A stretch of 64,000 nucleotides of DNA from DATEGZ01 sp035279905 (lineage in GTDB: Bacteria > Acidobacteriota > Vicinamibacteria > Vicinamibacterales > SCN-69-37): NCBI GenBank assembly GCA_035279905.1, contig DATEGZ010000249.1, positions 1-64,000 of the forward strand. The letters run 5' to 3'. Of this stretch, positions 16,940-25,125 are shown in pieces. Within the stretch, counting starts at the first letter, position 1; the number at the start of each line of letters is the position of its first letter. The notes beneath the pieces were generated by a model. The model was not told the origin of the DNA, did no database searches, and was given only the letters and a program-made list of their open reading frames with translations. The position numbers and the translations under genes are program-made.

Positions 16940-19120
16940 ATGCGCATCGTCGTCGGCGCGGACCACGCGGGCTATTCCCTGAAGCAAGACATCGCCGAGG
17001 GCCTCCGTCGTGACGGACACGACGTGGTCGATGTCGGCACGCACTCGACCGACCCGGTCGACTATCCGGACTACGCGCTCGCGCTCGGCCTCGCGATCAC
17101 CAACGGCCTGGCCGCGCGCGGCGTGCTGATTTGCGGCAGCGGCGTGGGCGCGTCGATTGCGGCCACCAAGATTCCCGGCGTGCGCGCCGCCGTCTGCCAC
17201 GACACGTACTCCGCGCATCAGGGCGTCGAGCACGACGACATGAACGTGATCGTCCTGGGCGCCCGCGTCGTCGGCGCCGAGCTCGCGCACGAGCTGGTGC
17301 GCGCGTTCGTCGCCGCGCGGTTCAGCGGCGAGGCGCGTCACGTGCGCCGTCTCGAAAAGGTCAAAGCGATCGAGCATCGTTACAGCATGCCCACGCACAT
17401 CAACAGCCAGACGATTTCTCTGCCGGCGGCTCTGCAACGTGAGGTCGACGCGCGGATCGCGCAGTGGAACGCCGAGGGCGGCACCCGGCGCCTGTTCGCG
17501 GGCGACGCGTCGCTCTGGACCGGCGCCGATGAAGCGAGCTGGATCGGCTGGCTTGCCGTCGTCGACGACCAGCTCAAGGCCGCTTCCTCCCTGCGGATTG
17601 TGCAGGACGAGATACGCCGCGACGGCTTCACGCACGCGCTGCTGCTCGGCATGGGCGGATCGAGCCTGTGCCCGGAAGTGTGGACGAAGACGTTCGGATC
17701 GATCGCGGGCTCGCCCACGTTGCACGTGCTCGACTCCACCGATCCGGCGCAGATTCGCGCCATCGAGGCGCAGGTCGACCTCGCCCGCACGCTCGTCATC
17801 GTCTCGAGCAAATCCGGCTCGACGCTGGAGCCCAACATCTACAAGGCGTATTTCTTCGACCGCCTGAAACAGGCGGTCGGCGCCGGCAAGGCTGCCAGCC
17901 GGTTCGTCGCGATCACCGATCCAGGATCGAGCCTCGAGAAGGATGCGAAAGCAGAGGGCTTCCGCCACATCTTCCCAGGCGTGAAAAGCATCGGCGGACG
18001 CTACTCGGCGCTGTCGAACTTCGGCATCGTGCCCGCGGCGGTCATGGGCCTCGACGTCGAGCGGTTGCTCGAACACGCCATCGAGATGCTCAACGCGTGC
18101 GTGCCCTCGGTGCCGGCCGCCGACAATCCCGGGCTCGTGCTCGGCACGATCCTCGGCGTCGCGGCCAATCGCGGCGTGGACAAGCTGACGATAGTCGCGT
18201 CGCCGGAGATCTACGATCTCGGCGCCTGGCTCGAGCAGCTCATCGCGGAGTCCACGGGCAAAGACGGCAAAGGCATCATCCCGGTCGATCGCGAAGCCCT
18301 CGGACCACCGGACGTCTACGGCGACGACCGGTTGTTCGCGTACCTTCGGCTCGAGGACGCGCCGGATGCCGCACAAGACTCGGCGATCGACGCGCTCAAA
18401 AGCGCGGGCAAGCCCGTGGTGACGATCCGCGTGCCCACGAAGTACGCGTTGTCCGCGGAGTTCGTGCGCTGGGAGATCGCGACGGCCATCGCCGGCGCCG
18501 TCATCGGCATCAACCCGTTCAACCAGCCGGACGTCGAAGCGAGCAAAGTCGCGACACGCACGCTCACGAGCGAGTACGAGAAGACGGGCAAGCTCCCGGC
18601 CGAAGCGCCGTTCTTCCAGGGCGATGGCATCAAGCTCTTCGCCGATCCGCCGAACGTCGAGTCGATCGAGCGCGCGGCCGGCGCGACGCGAACCCTCGCG
18701 GCCTGTCTGAAGGCGCACCTCGACCGACTCCACCCTGGCGACTACTTCGCGCTGCTCGCGTACGTCGAGATGAACGCCGATCACGAAGCCGCGCTCCAGC
18801 GCCTTCGACACCGCGTGCGCGACCGGCGCCGCGTGGCCACGTGCCTGGGCTTCGGGCCGCGCTTTCTGCACTCGACCGGCCAGGGCTACAAGGGTGGACC
18901 GAACACCGGCGTCTTTCTGCAGATTACGTGCGACGATGCCCGGGATCTGGCGGTGCCGGGACAGAAGTACACGTTCGGCATCGTGAAGGCCGCGCAGGCC
19001 CGCGGTGACTTTCAGGTGCTCGCGGAGCGGCGCCGGCGGGCGCTTCGCGCGCATCTCGGCGCGGACGTCGCCGCCGGCCTTCGCACGCTCATATCGGCCA
19101 TCGATCAGGCGCTTTCATAG
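16940..19120 (+). CDS. Fused ribose-5-phosphate isomerase B and glucose-6-phosphate isomerase
   Basis: 726 aa in one uninterrupted frame. Residues 1-148 are a complete RpiB/LacAB domain: MRIVVGADHAGYSLKQ, VLICGSGVGAS with the catalytic Cys65, HDTYSA, and the family end LEKVKAIEHRY. Residues 150-726 match the glucose-6-phosphate isomerase half of bifunctional Tal-Pgi proteins: LLGMGGSSLCPEVW, VSSKSGSTLEPN, FGIVPAAVMGLD, HSTGQGYKGGPNTG. RpiB interconverts ribulose-5-P and ribose-5-P; Pgi interconverts glucose-6-P and fructose-6-P. Joining them links the exit of the oxidative pentose pathway to glycolysis. In the common fusion the partner is transaldolase, so RpiB here is unusual. The gene leads an operon with gnd and zwf. 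Domain calls are firm; dual activity is inferred. Confidence 0.88.
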   Translation: MRIVVGADHAGYSLKQDIAEGLRRDGHDVVDVGTHSTDPVDYPDYALALGLAITNGLAARGVLICGSGVGASIAATKIPGVRAAVCHDTYSAHQGVEHDDMNVIVLGARVVGAELAHELVRAFVAARFSGEARHVRRLEKVKAIEHRYSMPTHINSQTISLPAALQREVDARIAQWNAEGGTRRLFAGDASLWTGADEASWIGWLAVVDDQLKAASSLRIVQDEIRRDGFTHALLLGMGGSSLCPEVWTKTFGSIAGSPTLHVLDSTDPAQIRAIEAQVDLARTLVIVSSKSGSTLEPNIYKAYFFDRLKQAVGAGKAASRFVAITDPGSSLEKDAKAEGFRHIFPGVKSIGGRYSALSNFGIVPAAVMGLDVERLLEHAIEMLNACVPSVPAADNPGLVLGTILGVAANRGVDKLTIVASPEIYDLGAWLEQLIAESTGKDGKGIIPVDREALGPPDVYGDDRLFAYLRLEDAPDAAQDSAIDALKSAGKPVVTIRVPTKYALSAEFVRWEIATAIAGAVIGINPFNQPDVEASKVATRTLTSEYEKTGKLPAEAPFFQGDGIKLFADPPNVESIERAAGATRTLAACLKAHLDRLHPGDYFALLAYVEMNADHEAALQRLRHRVRDRRRVATCLGFGPRFLHSTGQGYKGGPNTGVFLQITCDDARDLAVPGQKYTFGIVKAAQARGDFQVLAERRRRALRAHLGADVAAGLRTLISAIDQALS

Positions 19121-19143
19121 ATACGGATCGCGAGGAATCTTTC

Positions 19144-20163
19144 ATGCAGCTCGGAATGATCGGACTCGGACGCATGGGCGCCAACATGGTGCGGCGCCTC
19201 ATGCGCAACGGACACGACTGCGTGGTGTCCGACGTGTCGGCGGACGCGGTCGCGCAGCTCGTCAAAGAAGGCGCGACCGGCTCGTCATCGCTCGCCGACT
19301 TCACTGCGAAGCTCAAGACACCACGCGCGATTTGCATGATGGTGCCGGCCGCGATCGTGGACAGCATCCTCGACAAGCTCGTGCCGCTGGTCGGCAAGGG
19401 CGACGTGGTGATTGATGGCGGCAACTCGCACTATCAGGACGACATCGCGCGGGCCAAGCGGCTGCAGCCGATGGGCATTCACTACGTCGACATGGGCACG
19501 AGCGGCGGCGTCTGGGGCCTCGAGCGCGGCTACTGCCTGATGATCGGCGGCGAGAAGGACGTCGTCTCGCGCCTGGATCCGATCTTCAAATCGTTGTCGC
19601 CCGGCCCCGGTCAGATTGTGAAGACGCCGGGCCGCGAAAAGCTCGGCGGAACCGCCGAACATGGCTACCTGCACTGCGGGCCCAACGGCGGCGGCCACTT
19701 CGTGAAGATGATCCACAACGGGATCGAGTACGGGATGATGGCGGCCATCGCGGAGGGGCTGAACATCCTGAAGCACGCGGACACCGGCACGCACGCGCAC
19801 GAGCACGAGAAAGACGCGGAAACGACGCCGGTGCGGAACCCCGAGCACTATCAGTTCGACTTCAACCTCGCGGACGTCACCGAGCTGTGGCGGCGCGGCA
19901 GCGTCGTGAGCTCGTGGCTGCTCGATCTGACGGCGCAGGCGCTCGCGGCCGATCCCGGGCTCGATCAATTCGGCGGGCAGGTCTCCGATTCCGGCGAGGG
20001 CCGCTGGACCGTGGCGGCCGCCAACGACCTCGGCGTGCCCGCGCATGTGCTCACCGCGTCGCTCTTCGAGCGGTTCGCGTCGCGCGATCTCGATCTGTTC
20101 CAGAACAAAGTCCTGTCCGCGATGCGCTTCGGCTTCGGCGGCCACCTCGAGAAGAAGAAGTAG
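19144..20163 (+). CDS. gnd: 6-phosphogluconate dehydrogenase, decarboxylating (short type)
   Basis: 339 aa, the short GntZ/YqeC-like class rather than the 470-aa E. coli type. It has the Rossmann motif GLGRMGANM at 7-15, the substrate region GTSGGVWGLERGYCLMIGG, and KMIHNGIEYGMMAAIAEG with the catalytic Lys and the Asn of the active site. It converts 6-phosphogluconate to ribulose-5-phosphate with release of CO2 and reduction of NAD(P); short-type enzymes often prefer NAD, which is known from the family and not visible here. GAGGAA lies 7 nt before the ATG, 23 nt after the RpiB-Pgi stop. The next gene, zwf, starts 4 nt after its stop, so the two are translationally close. Confidence 0.93.
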   Translation: MQLGMIGLGRMGANMVRRLMRNGHDCVVSDVSADAVAQLVKEGATGSSSLADFTAKLKTPRAICMMVPAAIVDSILDKLVPLVGKGDVVIDGGNSHYQDDIARAKRLQPMGIHYVDMGTSGGVWGLERGYCLMIGGEKDVVSRLDPIFKSLSPGPGQIVKTPGREKLGGTAEHGYLHCGPNGGGHFVKMIHNGIEYGMMAAIAEGLNILKHADTGTHAHEHEKDAETTPVRNPEHYQFDFNLADVTELWRRGSVVSSWLLDLTAQALAADPGLDQFGGQVSDSGEGRWTVAAANDLGVPAHVLTASLFERFASRDLDLFQNKVLSAMRFGFGGHLEKKK

Positions 20164-20167
20164 CGCC

Positions 20168-21544
20168 ATGGACCGGACCAAATCCGACGCGCTCGTCTTC
20201 TTCGGCGCCACGGGCGACCTCGCGTACAAGAAGATCTTTCCCGCGCTTCAGGCGATGGCGCGCCATGGCCGGCTCGACTTCCCGGTCGTCGGCGTCGCCA
20301 AATCGGACTGGAGCACGCCGCAGCTCGTCGAGCGCGCGCGCGCCAGCGTGACCGAGTTCGGCGGCGGCGAAGACAAGGACGCGTTTCCGAAGCTCGCCGC
20401 TGCGCTTCGCTACGTTCAAGGCGACTACGGCGACCCCGGCACGTTTTCGCGGCTCAAGGCCGCGATTGAGGGACGCGAGCACCCGCTGCACTACCTCGCC
20501 ATCCCGCCCAGCGCGTTCCCGGTCGTGATCAAGCAGCTCGCCGAATCGAACTGCGCGCAGGGCGCGCGCGTCGTGCTCGAGAAACCGTTCGGCCGCGACC
20601 TGACATCCGCACAGAAGCTCAATGAGTGCCTGCACGTGGTCTTTCCCGAGGACGCGATCTTCCGGATCGACCATTACCTGGGCAAAGAGCCCGTCCAGAA
20701 CATCCTGTACTTCCGGTTCGCCAACGCGTTCCTCGAGCCGATCTGGAACCGCCAGTACGTCGAGAACGTGCAGATCACGATGGCCGAGAACTTCGGCGTG
20801 AAGGGCCGCGGCAAGTTCTACGAGGAGACCGGCGTCGTCAGAGACGTGATTCAGAACCATCTTCTGCAGATCGTGAGCTACCTCGCGATGGAGGCGCCCT
20901 CGTCGATGTACGCCGAAGCGATCCGCGACGAACAGGCGAAGGTGCTGCGCACGATCAAGCCCGTGGACGTCAACGAAGTCGTGCGCGGCCAGTACCGCGG
21001 CTACCGTGACGAGCCCGACGTCGCCAAGGACTCGCCGATCGCCACTTACACGGCGCTCAAGCTGCACGTCGAGTCGTGGCGCTGGAGCGGCGTGCCGTTC
21101 TTCGTCCGCGCCGGCAAGCAGCTGAAGATGACCGCGACGGAAGTCGTCGTCGAGCTGAAAGTGCCGCCGCAGGTGGTCTTTCCGGAAGCGCCGCCGTCGA
21201 TGGGCAACTACGTCCGCTTCCGCGTGAGCCCGCAGGTGGCGATCGCGATCGGCGCGCGCGCGAAGCGCGCCGGTGAGGCCATGACCGGCGAGCCGATCGA
21301 GCTCGTCGTCTCGCAGCTGCCGGAAGCGGGCCGGCTCGGCGACTACGAGCGCCTGCTCGGTGACGCGATGTCCGGCGACTCCACGCTCTTCGCGCGCCAG
21401 GATGTCGTCGAGGCGGCGTGGGCGATCGTCGACCCGCTCACGCGGCGCGTCAGCACGCTCGTGGACTACGAGCCCGGCTCGTGGGGCCCGCCGCAAGCCG
21501 ATCGCCTCGTCGCCGACATCGGCGGCTGGAACACCCCGCAATGA
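20168..21544 (+). CDS. zwf: Glucose-6-phosphate dehydrogenase
   Basis: 458 aa from ATG 20168. The nucleotide site is FFGATGDLAYKKIFP (11-25), the substrate and catalytic motif is RIDHYLGKEPVQN, and EKPFGRDL and the C-terminal sheet PFFVRAGKQLKMTATEV are as in Zwf. It oxidises glucose-6-phosphate to 6-phosphogluconolactone, the entry to the oxidative pentose phosphate pathway. The frame is open upstream to 20045 inside gnd, but MDRTKSDALVFFG is the natural family start. Its stop overlaps the next start by ATGA. No 6-phosphogluconolactonase gene is next to it, so that step must be encoded elsewhere or be spontaneous. Confidence 0.94.
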   Translation: MDRTKSDALVFFGATGDLAYKKIFPALQAMARHGRLDFPVVGVAKSDWSTPQLVERARASVTEFGGGEDKDAFPKLAAALRYVQGDYGDPGTFSRLKAAIEGREHPLHYLAIPPSAFPVVIKQLAESNCAQGARVVLEKPFGRDLTSAQKLNECLHVVFPEDAIFRIDHYLGKEPVQNILYFRFANAFLEPIWNRQYVENVQITMAENFGVKGRGKFYEETGVVRDVIQNHLLQIVSYLAMEAPSSMYAEAIRDEQAKVLRTIKPVDVNEVVRGQYRGYRDEPDVAKDSPIATYTALKLHVESWRWSGVPFFVRAGKQLKMTATEVVVELKVPPQVVFPEAPPSMGNYVRFRVSPQVAIAIGARAKRAGEAMTGEPIELVVSQLPEAGRLGDYERLLGDAMSGDSTLFARQDVVEAAWAIVDPLTRRVSTLVDYEPGSWGPPQADRLVADIGGWNTPQ

Positions 21545-22209
21545 CCCGACTGCTTCTGGTCCGCCACGGCGCCACGCAGCTCAGCGCCGAAGATCGCTTC
21601 GCCGGCGCGACCGGCGTCGATCTCTCCGACGAGGGCCGCACCCAGATCGCGTGCCTCGCAGAACGTCTCAAGGGCGAGAAGATCGCCGCCGCGTTCTCGA
21701 GCCCGCTCGGCCGCACCCTGGAGTCCGCGAAGATCCTGTGCGCGCCGCATCACCTGATGCCGGTCCCGACGCCCGGGCTCGAAGAAGTGAGCCACGGCCA
21801 CTGGGAAGGCTTGACCCGGGCCGAAGTCGAAGAGCGTTTTCCGGCGGAGTATGAGGCCTGGGAGTCCGATCCCTTCACCGTCGCGCCTGAGGGCGGCGAA
21901 TCCGGCGTCGCCGTGCTCGCGCGCTCGCTGCCCGTCATCCGCGACATCGTCGTGAAGCACGAAGGCCAGCAGGTGCTCGTCGTCTCGCACAAGGCGACGC
22001 TGCGCATCCTGATCTCGAGCGTGCTCGGCTTCGACGCGCGCGGCTACCGCGACAGGCTCGATCAGTCGCCGGCCTGTCTCAACATCATCGAGTTCAAGAC
22101 GCCGATTCGCGCGCGGCTCATGCTCTTCAACGACGTCTCGCACTACCAGAGCATGCCGCGGCTGGCGAAGTCACATCTTTCTAAATGGTGGGATCAAGAG
22201 AGGCGTTAG
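21541..22209 (+). CDS. Histidine phosphatase (phosphoglycerate mutase-like)
   Basis: 222 aa. The catalytic LLVRHGATQL at 4-13 contains the RHG phospho-histidine motif; the second His is in VLVVSHKATLRIL. Supporting motifs are FSSPLGRTLESA and the GHWEGLTRAEVEERFP segment with the acid Glu region. The size and the G-x-WEGLT motif match cofactor-independent branch members such as GpmB/CobC/PhoE, which are usually phosphatases rather than true mutases. It is the last gene of the sugar-phosphate operon, coupled to zwf by ATGA, so a sugar phosphate is a likely substrate; this is inference. The stop codon (22207-22209) overlaps the stop of the convergent anti-sigma gene. Confidence 0.88.
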   Translation: MTRLLLVRHGATQLSAEDRFAGATGVDLSDEGRTQIACLAERLKGEKIAAAFSSPLGRTLESAKILCAPHHLMPVPTPGLEEVSHGHWEGLTRAEVEERFPAEYEAWESDPFTVAPEGGESGVAVLARSLPVIRDIVVKHEGQQVLVVSHKATLRILISSVLGFDARGYRDRLDQSPACLNIIEFKTPIRARLMLFNDVSHYQSMPRLAKSHLSKWWDQERR

Positions 22210-22628
22210 CTCTCTTGTGTGAGCCATCGCGACACGCCGAACGCGGCCGCGATCGCGAGGCCGGCCGTCGCGTAGATCCACGCGCTCGTGTCCGCGCGCA
22301 TCGACCACAACTCGGCCACCGCGCTCCACTTCACGAAGGAGAGCAGCACGGCCGCGAGGGCGACGAAGACGACGACCTGTGCGGCCGTGAGGATGAAGGA
22401 GACTTTCGATTCGACGTTGATGCGCCGCACCTGCCGCGCGCATGCAAAGAGCGCGCGCGGTTCGACGTCGCGCGGCGGCTGCGCCGGCGCGGTGTTGAGC
22501 AGCGACGCGACCAGGCGCACCTCGCGGCACGCGTCACAGCCGTCAGCATGCGCGTCGAGATCGGCCGGCCAGCGGCCCGACACCGCCGCCTGGCGAACGT
22601 CGTCTTCGTGACGGCAGCGCGTGATCAT
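22206..22628 (-). CDS. Anti-sigma factor with ZAS-type zinc motif and two membrane helices
   Basis: 140 aa from ATG 22628. The cytosolic N-terminal part carries HADGCDAC at about residues 27-34, the Hx3Cx2C core of zinc-binding anti-sigma (ZAS) domains. Two hydrophobic helices follow, VSFILTAAQVVVFVALAAVLL and AWIYATAGLAIAAAFGV. The start overlaps the sigma factor stop by ATGA, so the pair is translationally coupled and made in fixed ratio. It should hold the sigma factor at the membrane until a signal releases it. A longer reading from 23072 exists but runs antisense-frame through the sigma gene and is not credible. The trigger is not visible; the cysteines could sense redox state. Confidence 0.85.
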   Translation of the reverse strand: MITRCRHEDDVRQAAVSGRWPADLDAHADGCDACREVRLVASLLNTAPAQPPRDVEPRALFACARQVRRINVESKVSFILTAAQVVVFVALAAVLLSFVKWSAVAELWSMRADTSAWIYATAGLAIAAAFGVSRWLTQES

Positions 22629-23191
22629 GCGCGCTCTCCAATCGACGCAGGCGCGAGCCCCGCGGCCGAGAGCAACCGTCCAAACCGTTTGCGCGCCCGG
22701 AACAGCAACGGCCGCACGCTCGCGCGCATCAGCCCTGTCACCGCGGCGATTTCCTGGTGCGTCATGCCCTCGACGTACGCGAGCAGCAGCAGCTCCCGAT
22801 CGCGCGCCGACAGCCGCTCGAGCTGCGTCCACACGTCGCGGCGATCCGCCGGCGGCGCGCCGCTCGACAGGTCGCCGATCTCGACCGGCGTGCGCCGCTT
22901 CGTCGCGCGGAAGTGATCGCGCGCGAGGTTCGTCGCGATGCGATAGAGATAATTCTTCTGATGCTCGTCGCCCGAGGGCGGACGGCCCACGGAAAGAAAT
23001 CGAATGTACGCGTCCTGCAGCAGATCCTCGGCGAGCGACGCGCTGCCGGTCAGCCGGCGCAGGTAGCCGCACAGCGGGCCGGCCGTCCGCGCGTACATCG
23101 CGAGGAACTCCGATTCAGTCAACGGCAGACGCCGGGCGGCTTCGCCGGCAAAGGCGCTCGTGAGCGCCGAGGCGGGTGAGAAACGCGGCAC
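22625..23191 (-). CDS. ECF-subfamily RNA polymerase sigma factor
   Basis: 188 aa. Region 2 is seen in the LTGSASLAEDLLQDAYIRFL stretch followed by YLYRIATNLARDHFRATKRR; region 4 is LERLSARDRELLLLAYVEGMTHQEIAAVTG with RASVRPLLFRARKRF as recognition helix. It would direct polymerase to stress or envelope genes, including probably its own operon. The start is GTG 23191, directly adjacent to the stop codon of the upstream 158-aa gene, and its end overlaps the ZAS anti-sigma gene by 4 nt, giving a three-gene operon. Confidence 0.92.
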   Translation of the reverse strand: MPRFSPASALTSAFAGEAARRLPLTESEFLAMYARTAGPLCGYLRRLTGSASLAEDLLQDAYIRFLSVGRPPSGDEHQKNYLYRIATNLARDHFRATKRRTPVEIGDLSSGAPPADRRDVWTQLERLSARDRELLLLAYVEGMTHQEIAAVTGLMRASVRPLLFRARKRFGRLLSAAGLAPASIGERA

Positions 23192-23668
23192 TTACGGACG
23201 GGCTCCGTTGTCCACCCGGTTGAGCGGGCCCCACATCCGCGCCACGGCGAACGCCGCGACTGCCGAAAGCAGTGACCCGAGTCCCAGCGCGACGGCGATC
23301 GTGCCGAGGAAGAGGAACGCGTCTCTGTCGCCTTCGAACATGTAGCCGCGAATGTAGAGGCACGCGCCGCCGGCCGACAAGAGCAAAAACGCGATCTGAA
23401 TCGTCGTGAGCATCCGCATGTAGGGCGCCGGCACCCGCGGCTCGGGGACCTTCACCTCGAACATCTTCACCTGCGCATCGCTCTTGAGGTAGTCGAGGAA
23501 CGCGGCGTCCGATCCGAACTTGTCCAGCATCCGCGCGTTGTTCTCCGCTTTGAGCTGGAGCACCTTCATGAACTGGACGTGGCTCAGGTAGGACCGCAGC
23601 ATCCAGCCGAGAACCCAGGGGATCCCCACGAAAATCAACGGAATCGCAATCGCTTCACCACCTCGCAC
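23192..23668 (-). CDS. Three-helix membrane protein heading the sigma/anti-sigma operon
   Basis: 158 aa, not a family I can name. It begins with a hydrophobic segment (IAIPLIFVGIPWVLGWML), has a soluble middle of about 60 residues with FLDYLKSDAQVKMFEV and PEPRVPAPYMRM, then two C-terminal hydrophobic segments (TTIQIAFLLLSAGGACLYI and AFLFLGTIAVALGLGSLLSAVAAFAV). The GTG start at 23668 has a strong ribosome site, AGGAGG, 6 nt upstream. Its stop codon abuts the sigma factor GTG. Position suggests a co-sensor or partner of the membrane anti-sigma factor, but nothing in the sequence shows this directly. Confidence 0.8.
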   Translation of the reverse strand: MRGGEAIAIPLIFVGIPWVLGWMLRSYLSHVQFMKVLQLKAENNARMLDKFGSDAAFLDYLKSDAQVKMFEVKVPEPRVPAPYMRMLTTIQIAFLLLSAGGACLYIRGYMFEGDRDAFLFLGTIAVALGLGSLLSAVAAFAVARMWGPLNRVDNGARP

Positions 23669-23730
23669 GTCTGCCTCCTGCTCCTATTACGGAAACCCGG
23701 CCGGAAAGGTTAACTCCCCCCAACCGGGAG

Positions 23731-23736
23731 TATGCT
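23731..23736 (+). promoter_or_regulatory. -10 (TATGCT) for the exported cassette
   Basis: TATGCT lies 33 nt before GTG 23770, leaving a normal leader that includes AAAGGA (23758-23763), 6 nt before the start. Confidence 0.4.
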
Positions 23737-23769
23737 CTGGGGGCTCCCAGCCCTTCGAAAGGACCGCAG

Positions 23770-25113
23770 GTGGCGGGTTTCCGGCCTGTTTTCGCAGGAT
23801 TCGCGGCGGCCGCGACGGCATCGCTCGTCGCGTGCTCCGGCGGCCCGGCGCCGGAGGGCTCGGCCATTCCCTCGTCAATCACGCTGACGCCGCAGGCCGT
23901 CGTGCTCACCGCGGGCGCGAAGGCGATCAAGAGCGCCTCGACCGACGGCACGACGGTGACGCTCGACGCGGCCTCGCCGGGCGCCGCCGATCTCAAGCCC
24001 GGCAGCATCATCGTGATCCGCGACGTCGTCGTGCTGAAAGCCGCGGACGTGAAGCGCGAAGGCGGCAACGTCGTCGTCACGGCAACCACGCCGCGCCTGA
24101 CCGACGTGATCAAGAACGGCGAGATCAAATGGAAGCCGACGCGCGTGAATTTTCGCGGTGGCACCACGCGCGCGTACAAGACGACGCCGCGTCCGCCGGG
24201 CGCAGAGGCCTGGTATCAGCGCGGCGGACCGCAGATCGCGTTCGCGCGGTTCGATCGCACCGCGTTCAACCGCGCGATTGACGATGGCCGGTACACGGGG
24301 AAGATTGGCGACTACAGCTACGACGTCGGTTTCGCAGGCGCGGACAGCCGGCTCGACGCCGACGGCCACCTCACCGGCAACATCCAGGGCGTCAACATCG
24401 ACATCGTCGTGAAGGGCTACCTCTCGAACTTCGAGATCGGCGGCCGCATGGACGTCCAGAACGGCTCGGCGGACAACCTCAACCTGCTGCTCGAGAAGCT
24501 CGAGGGCGAGGTCGAGCTCAGCGCCACGGCGTCGCGCGAGGCCGGCGGCAATCACCCGGGACAGACGCTGCTCGAGATCCCGATGTCGTACGAGTTTCCG
24601 CTCGTCATCGACGGCATCCCGTTCGTCGTCACGCTGCGCTTCGCGCTGCTCTTGAACGAAGGGCTCACGAGCGTCGGCGGCAGCTCGACGATCACCGCGA
24701 AGCTGAAGTTGAACGGATCGCAGGGCGCGGAGTGGACGCTGCCTGGCGAGACCAAGACGGAGCCCAAACCGAAGGCCGAGGGCGAGATGGGACTGAACTT
24801 CGACCTCGAGCGCGACGTCGGCGTGGGCCTGGGCCCGCAGGCGCTGCTCGTCGCGATGCAGTATCCGAAGCTGGGCTTCGGCCTGGGCTGGGGCGCCGCG
24901 CACGCCGGGCCGTTCATCGACGTCGTCACGGCCGCAAGCATCACGAGCTCGGGCGCGACGGCGATCGTGCAGTGTCAAAAGGGCCAGATCGTCGTGACCG
25001 GATCGGTCGGGCTCGTCGCGGAGTTTCTGGGTCTCTGGGAGAAGACGACGCGCGTCGAGGTGTACCGGAAGTCGCTCGATCGCGTGCAACCGAACATCAA
25101 AGCGTGTCAGTAG
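23770..25113 (+). CDS. Predicted lipoprotein of unknown function
   Basis: 447 aa. Start GTG 23770 has AAAGGA 6 nt upstream. The signal peptide ends in a lipobox SLVAC, followed by SGGPAPEG, so the mature protein is probably lipid-anchored. The rest is rich in beta-strand patterns (TLTPQAVVLTAGAKAI, GSIIVIRDVVVLKAADVKREGGNVVVTATTP) and repeated Gly-Gly turns; residues 250-350 have alternating hydrophobic strands such as PLVIDGIPFVVTLRFALLL, suggesting a large beta-fold. I recognise no domain. It is the first of three same-strand genes (12-nt and 10-nt spacers) that all encode exported or anchored proteins. Confidence 0.75.
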   Translation: MAGFRPVFAGFAAAATASLVACSGGPAPEGSAIPSSITLTPQAVVLTAGAKAIKSASTDGTTVTLDAASPGAADLKPGSIIVIRDVVVLKAADVKREGGNVVVTATTPRLTDVIKNGEIKWKPTRVNFRGGTTRAYKTTPRPPGAEAWYQRGGPQIAFARFDRTAFNRAIDDGRYTGKIGDYSYDVGFAGADSRLDADGHLTGNIQGVNIDIVVKGYLSNFEIGGRMDVQNGSADNLNLLLEKLEGEVELSATASREAGGNHPGQTLLEIPMSYEFPLVIDGIPFVVTLRFALLLNEGLTSVGGSSTITAKLKLNGSQGAEWTLPGETKTEPKPKAEGEMGLNFDLERDVGVGLGPQALLVAMQYPKLGFGLGWGAAHAGPFIDVVTAASITSSGATAIVQCQKGQIVVTGSVGLVAEFLGLWEKTTRVEVYRKSLDRVQPNIKACQ

Positions 25114-25125
25114 GCGGAGGTCTTC

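Noticed and set aside
16922..19054. 710-aa open frame on the minus strand opposite the RpiB-Pgi gene
   Set aside because: It is an antisense shadow of a GC-rich gene with strong third-position bias; it has no domain, is Arg/His-rich, and the plus-strand frame has clear catalytic motifs.
22206..23072. 288-aa version of the anti-sigma frame
   Set aside because: The first 148 residues would overlap the sigma gene in another frame; the ATGA junction at 22625-22628 gives a natural 140-aa protein.
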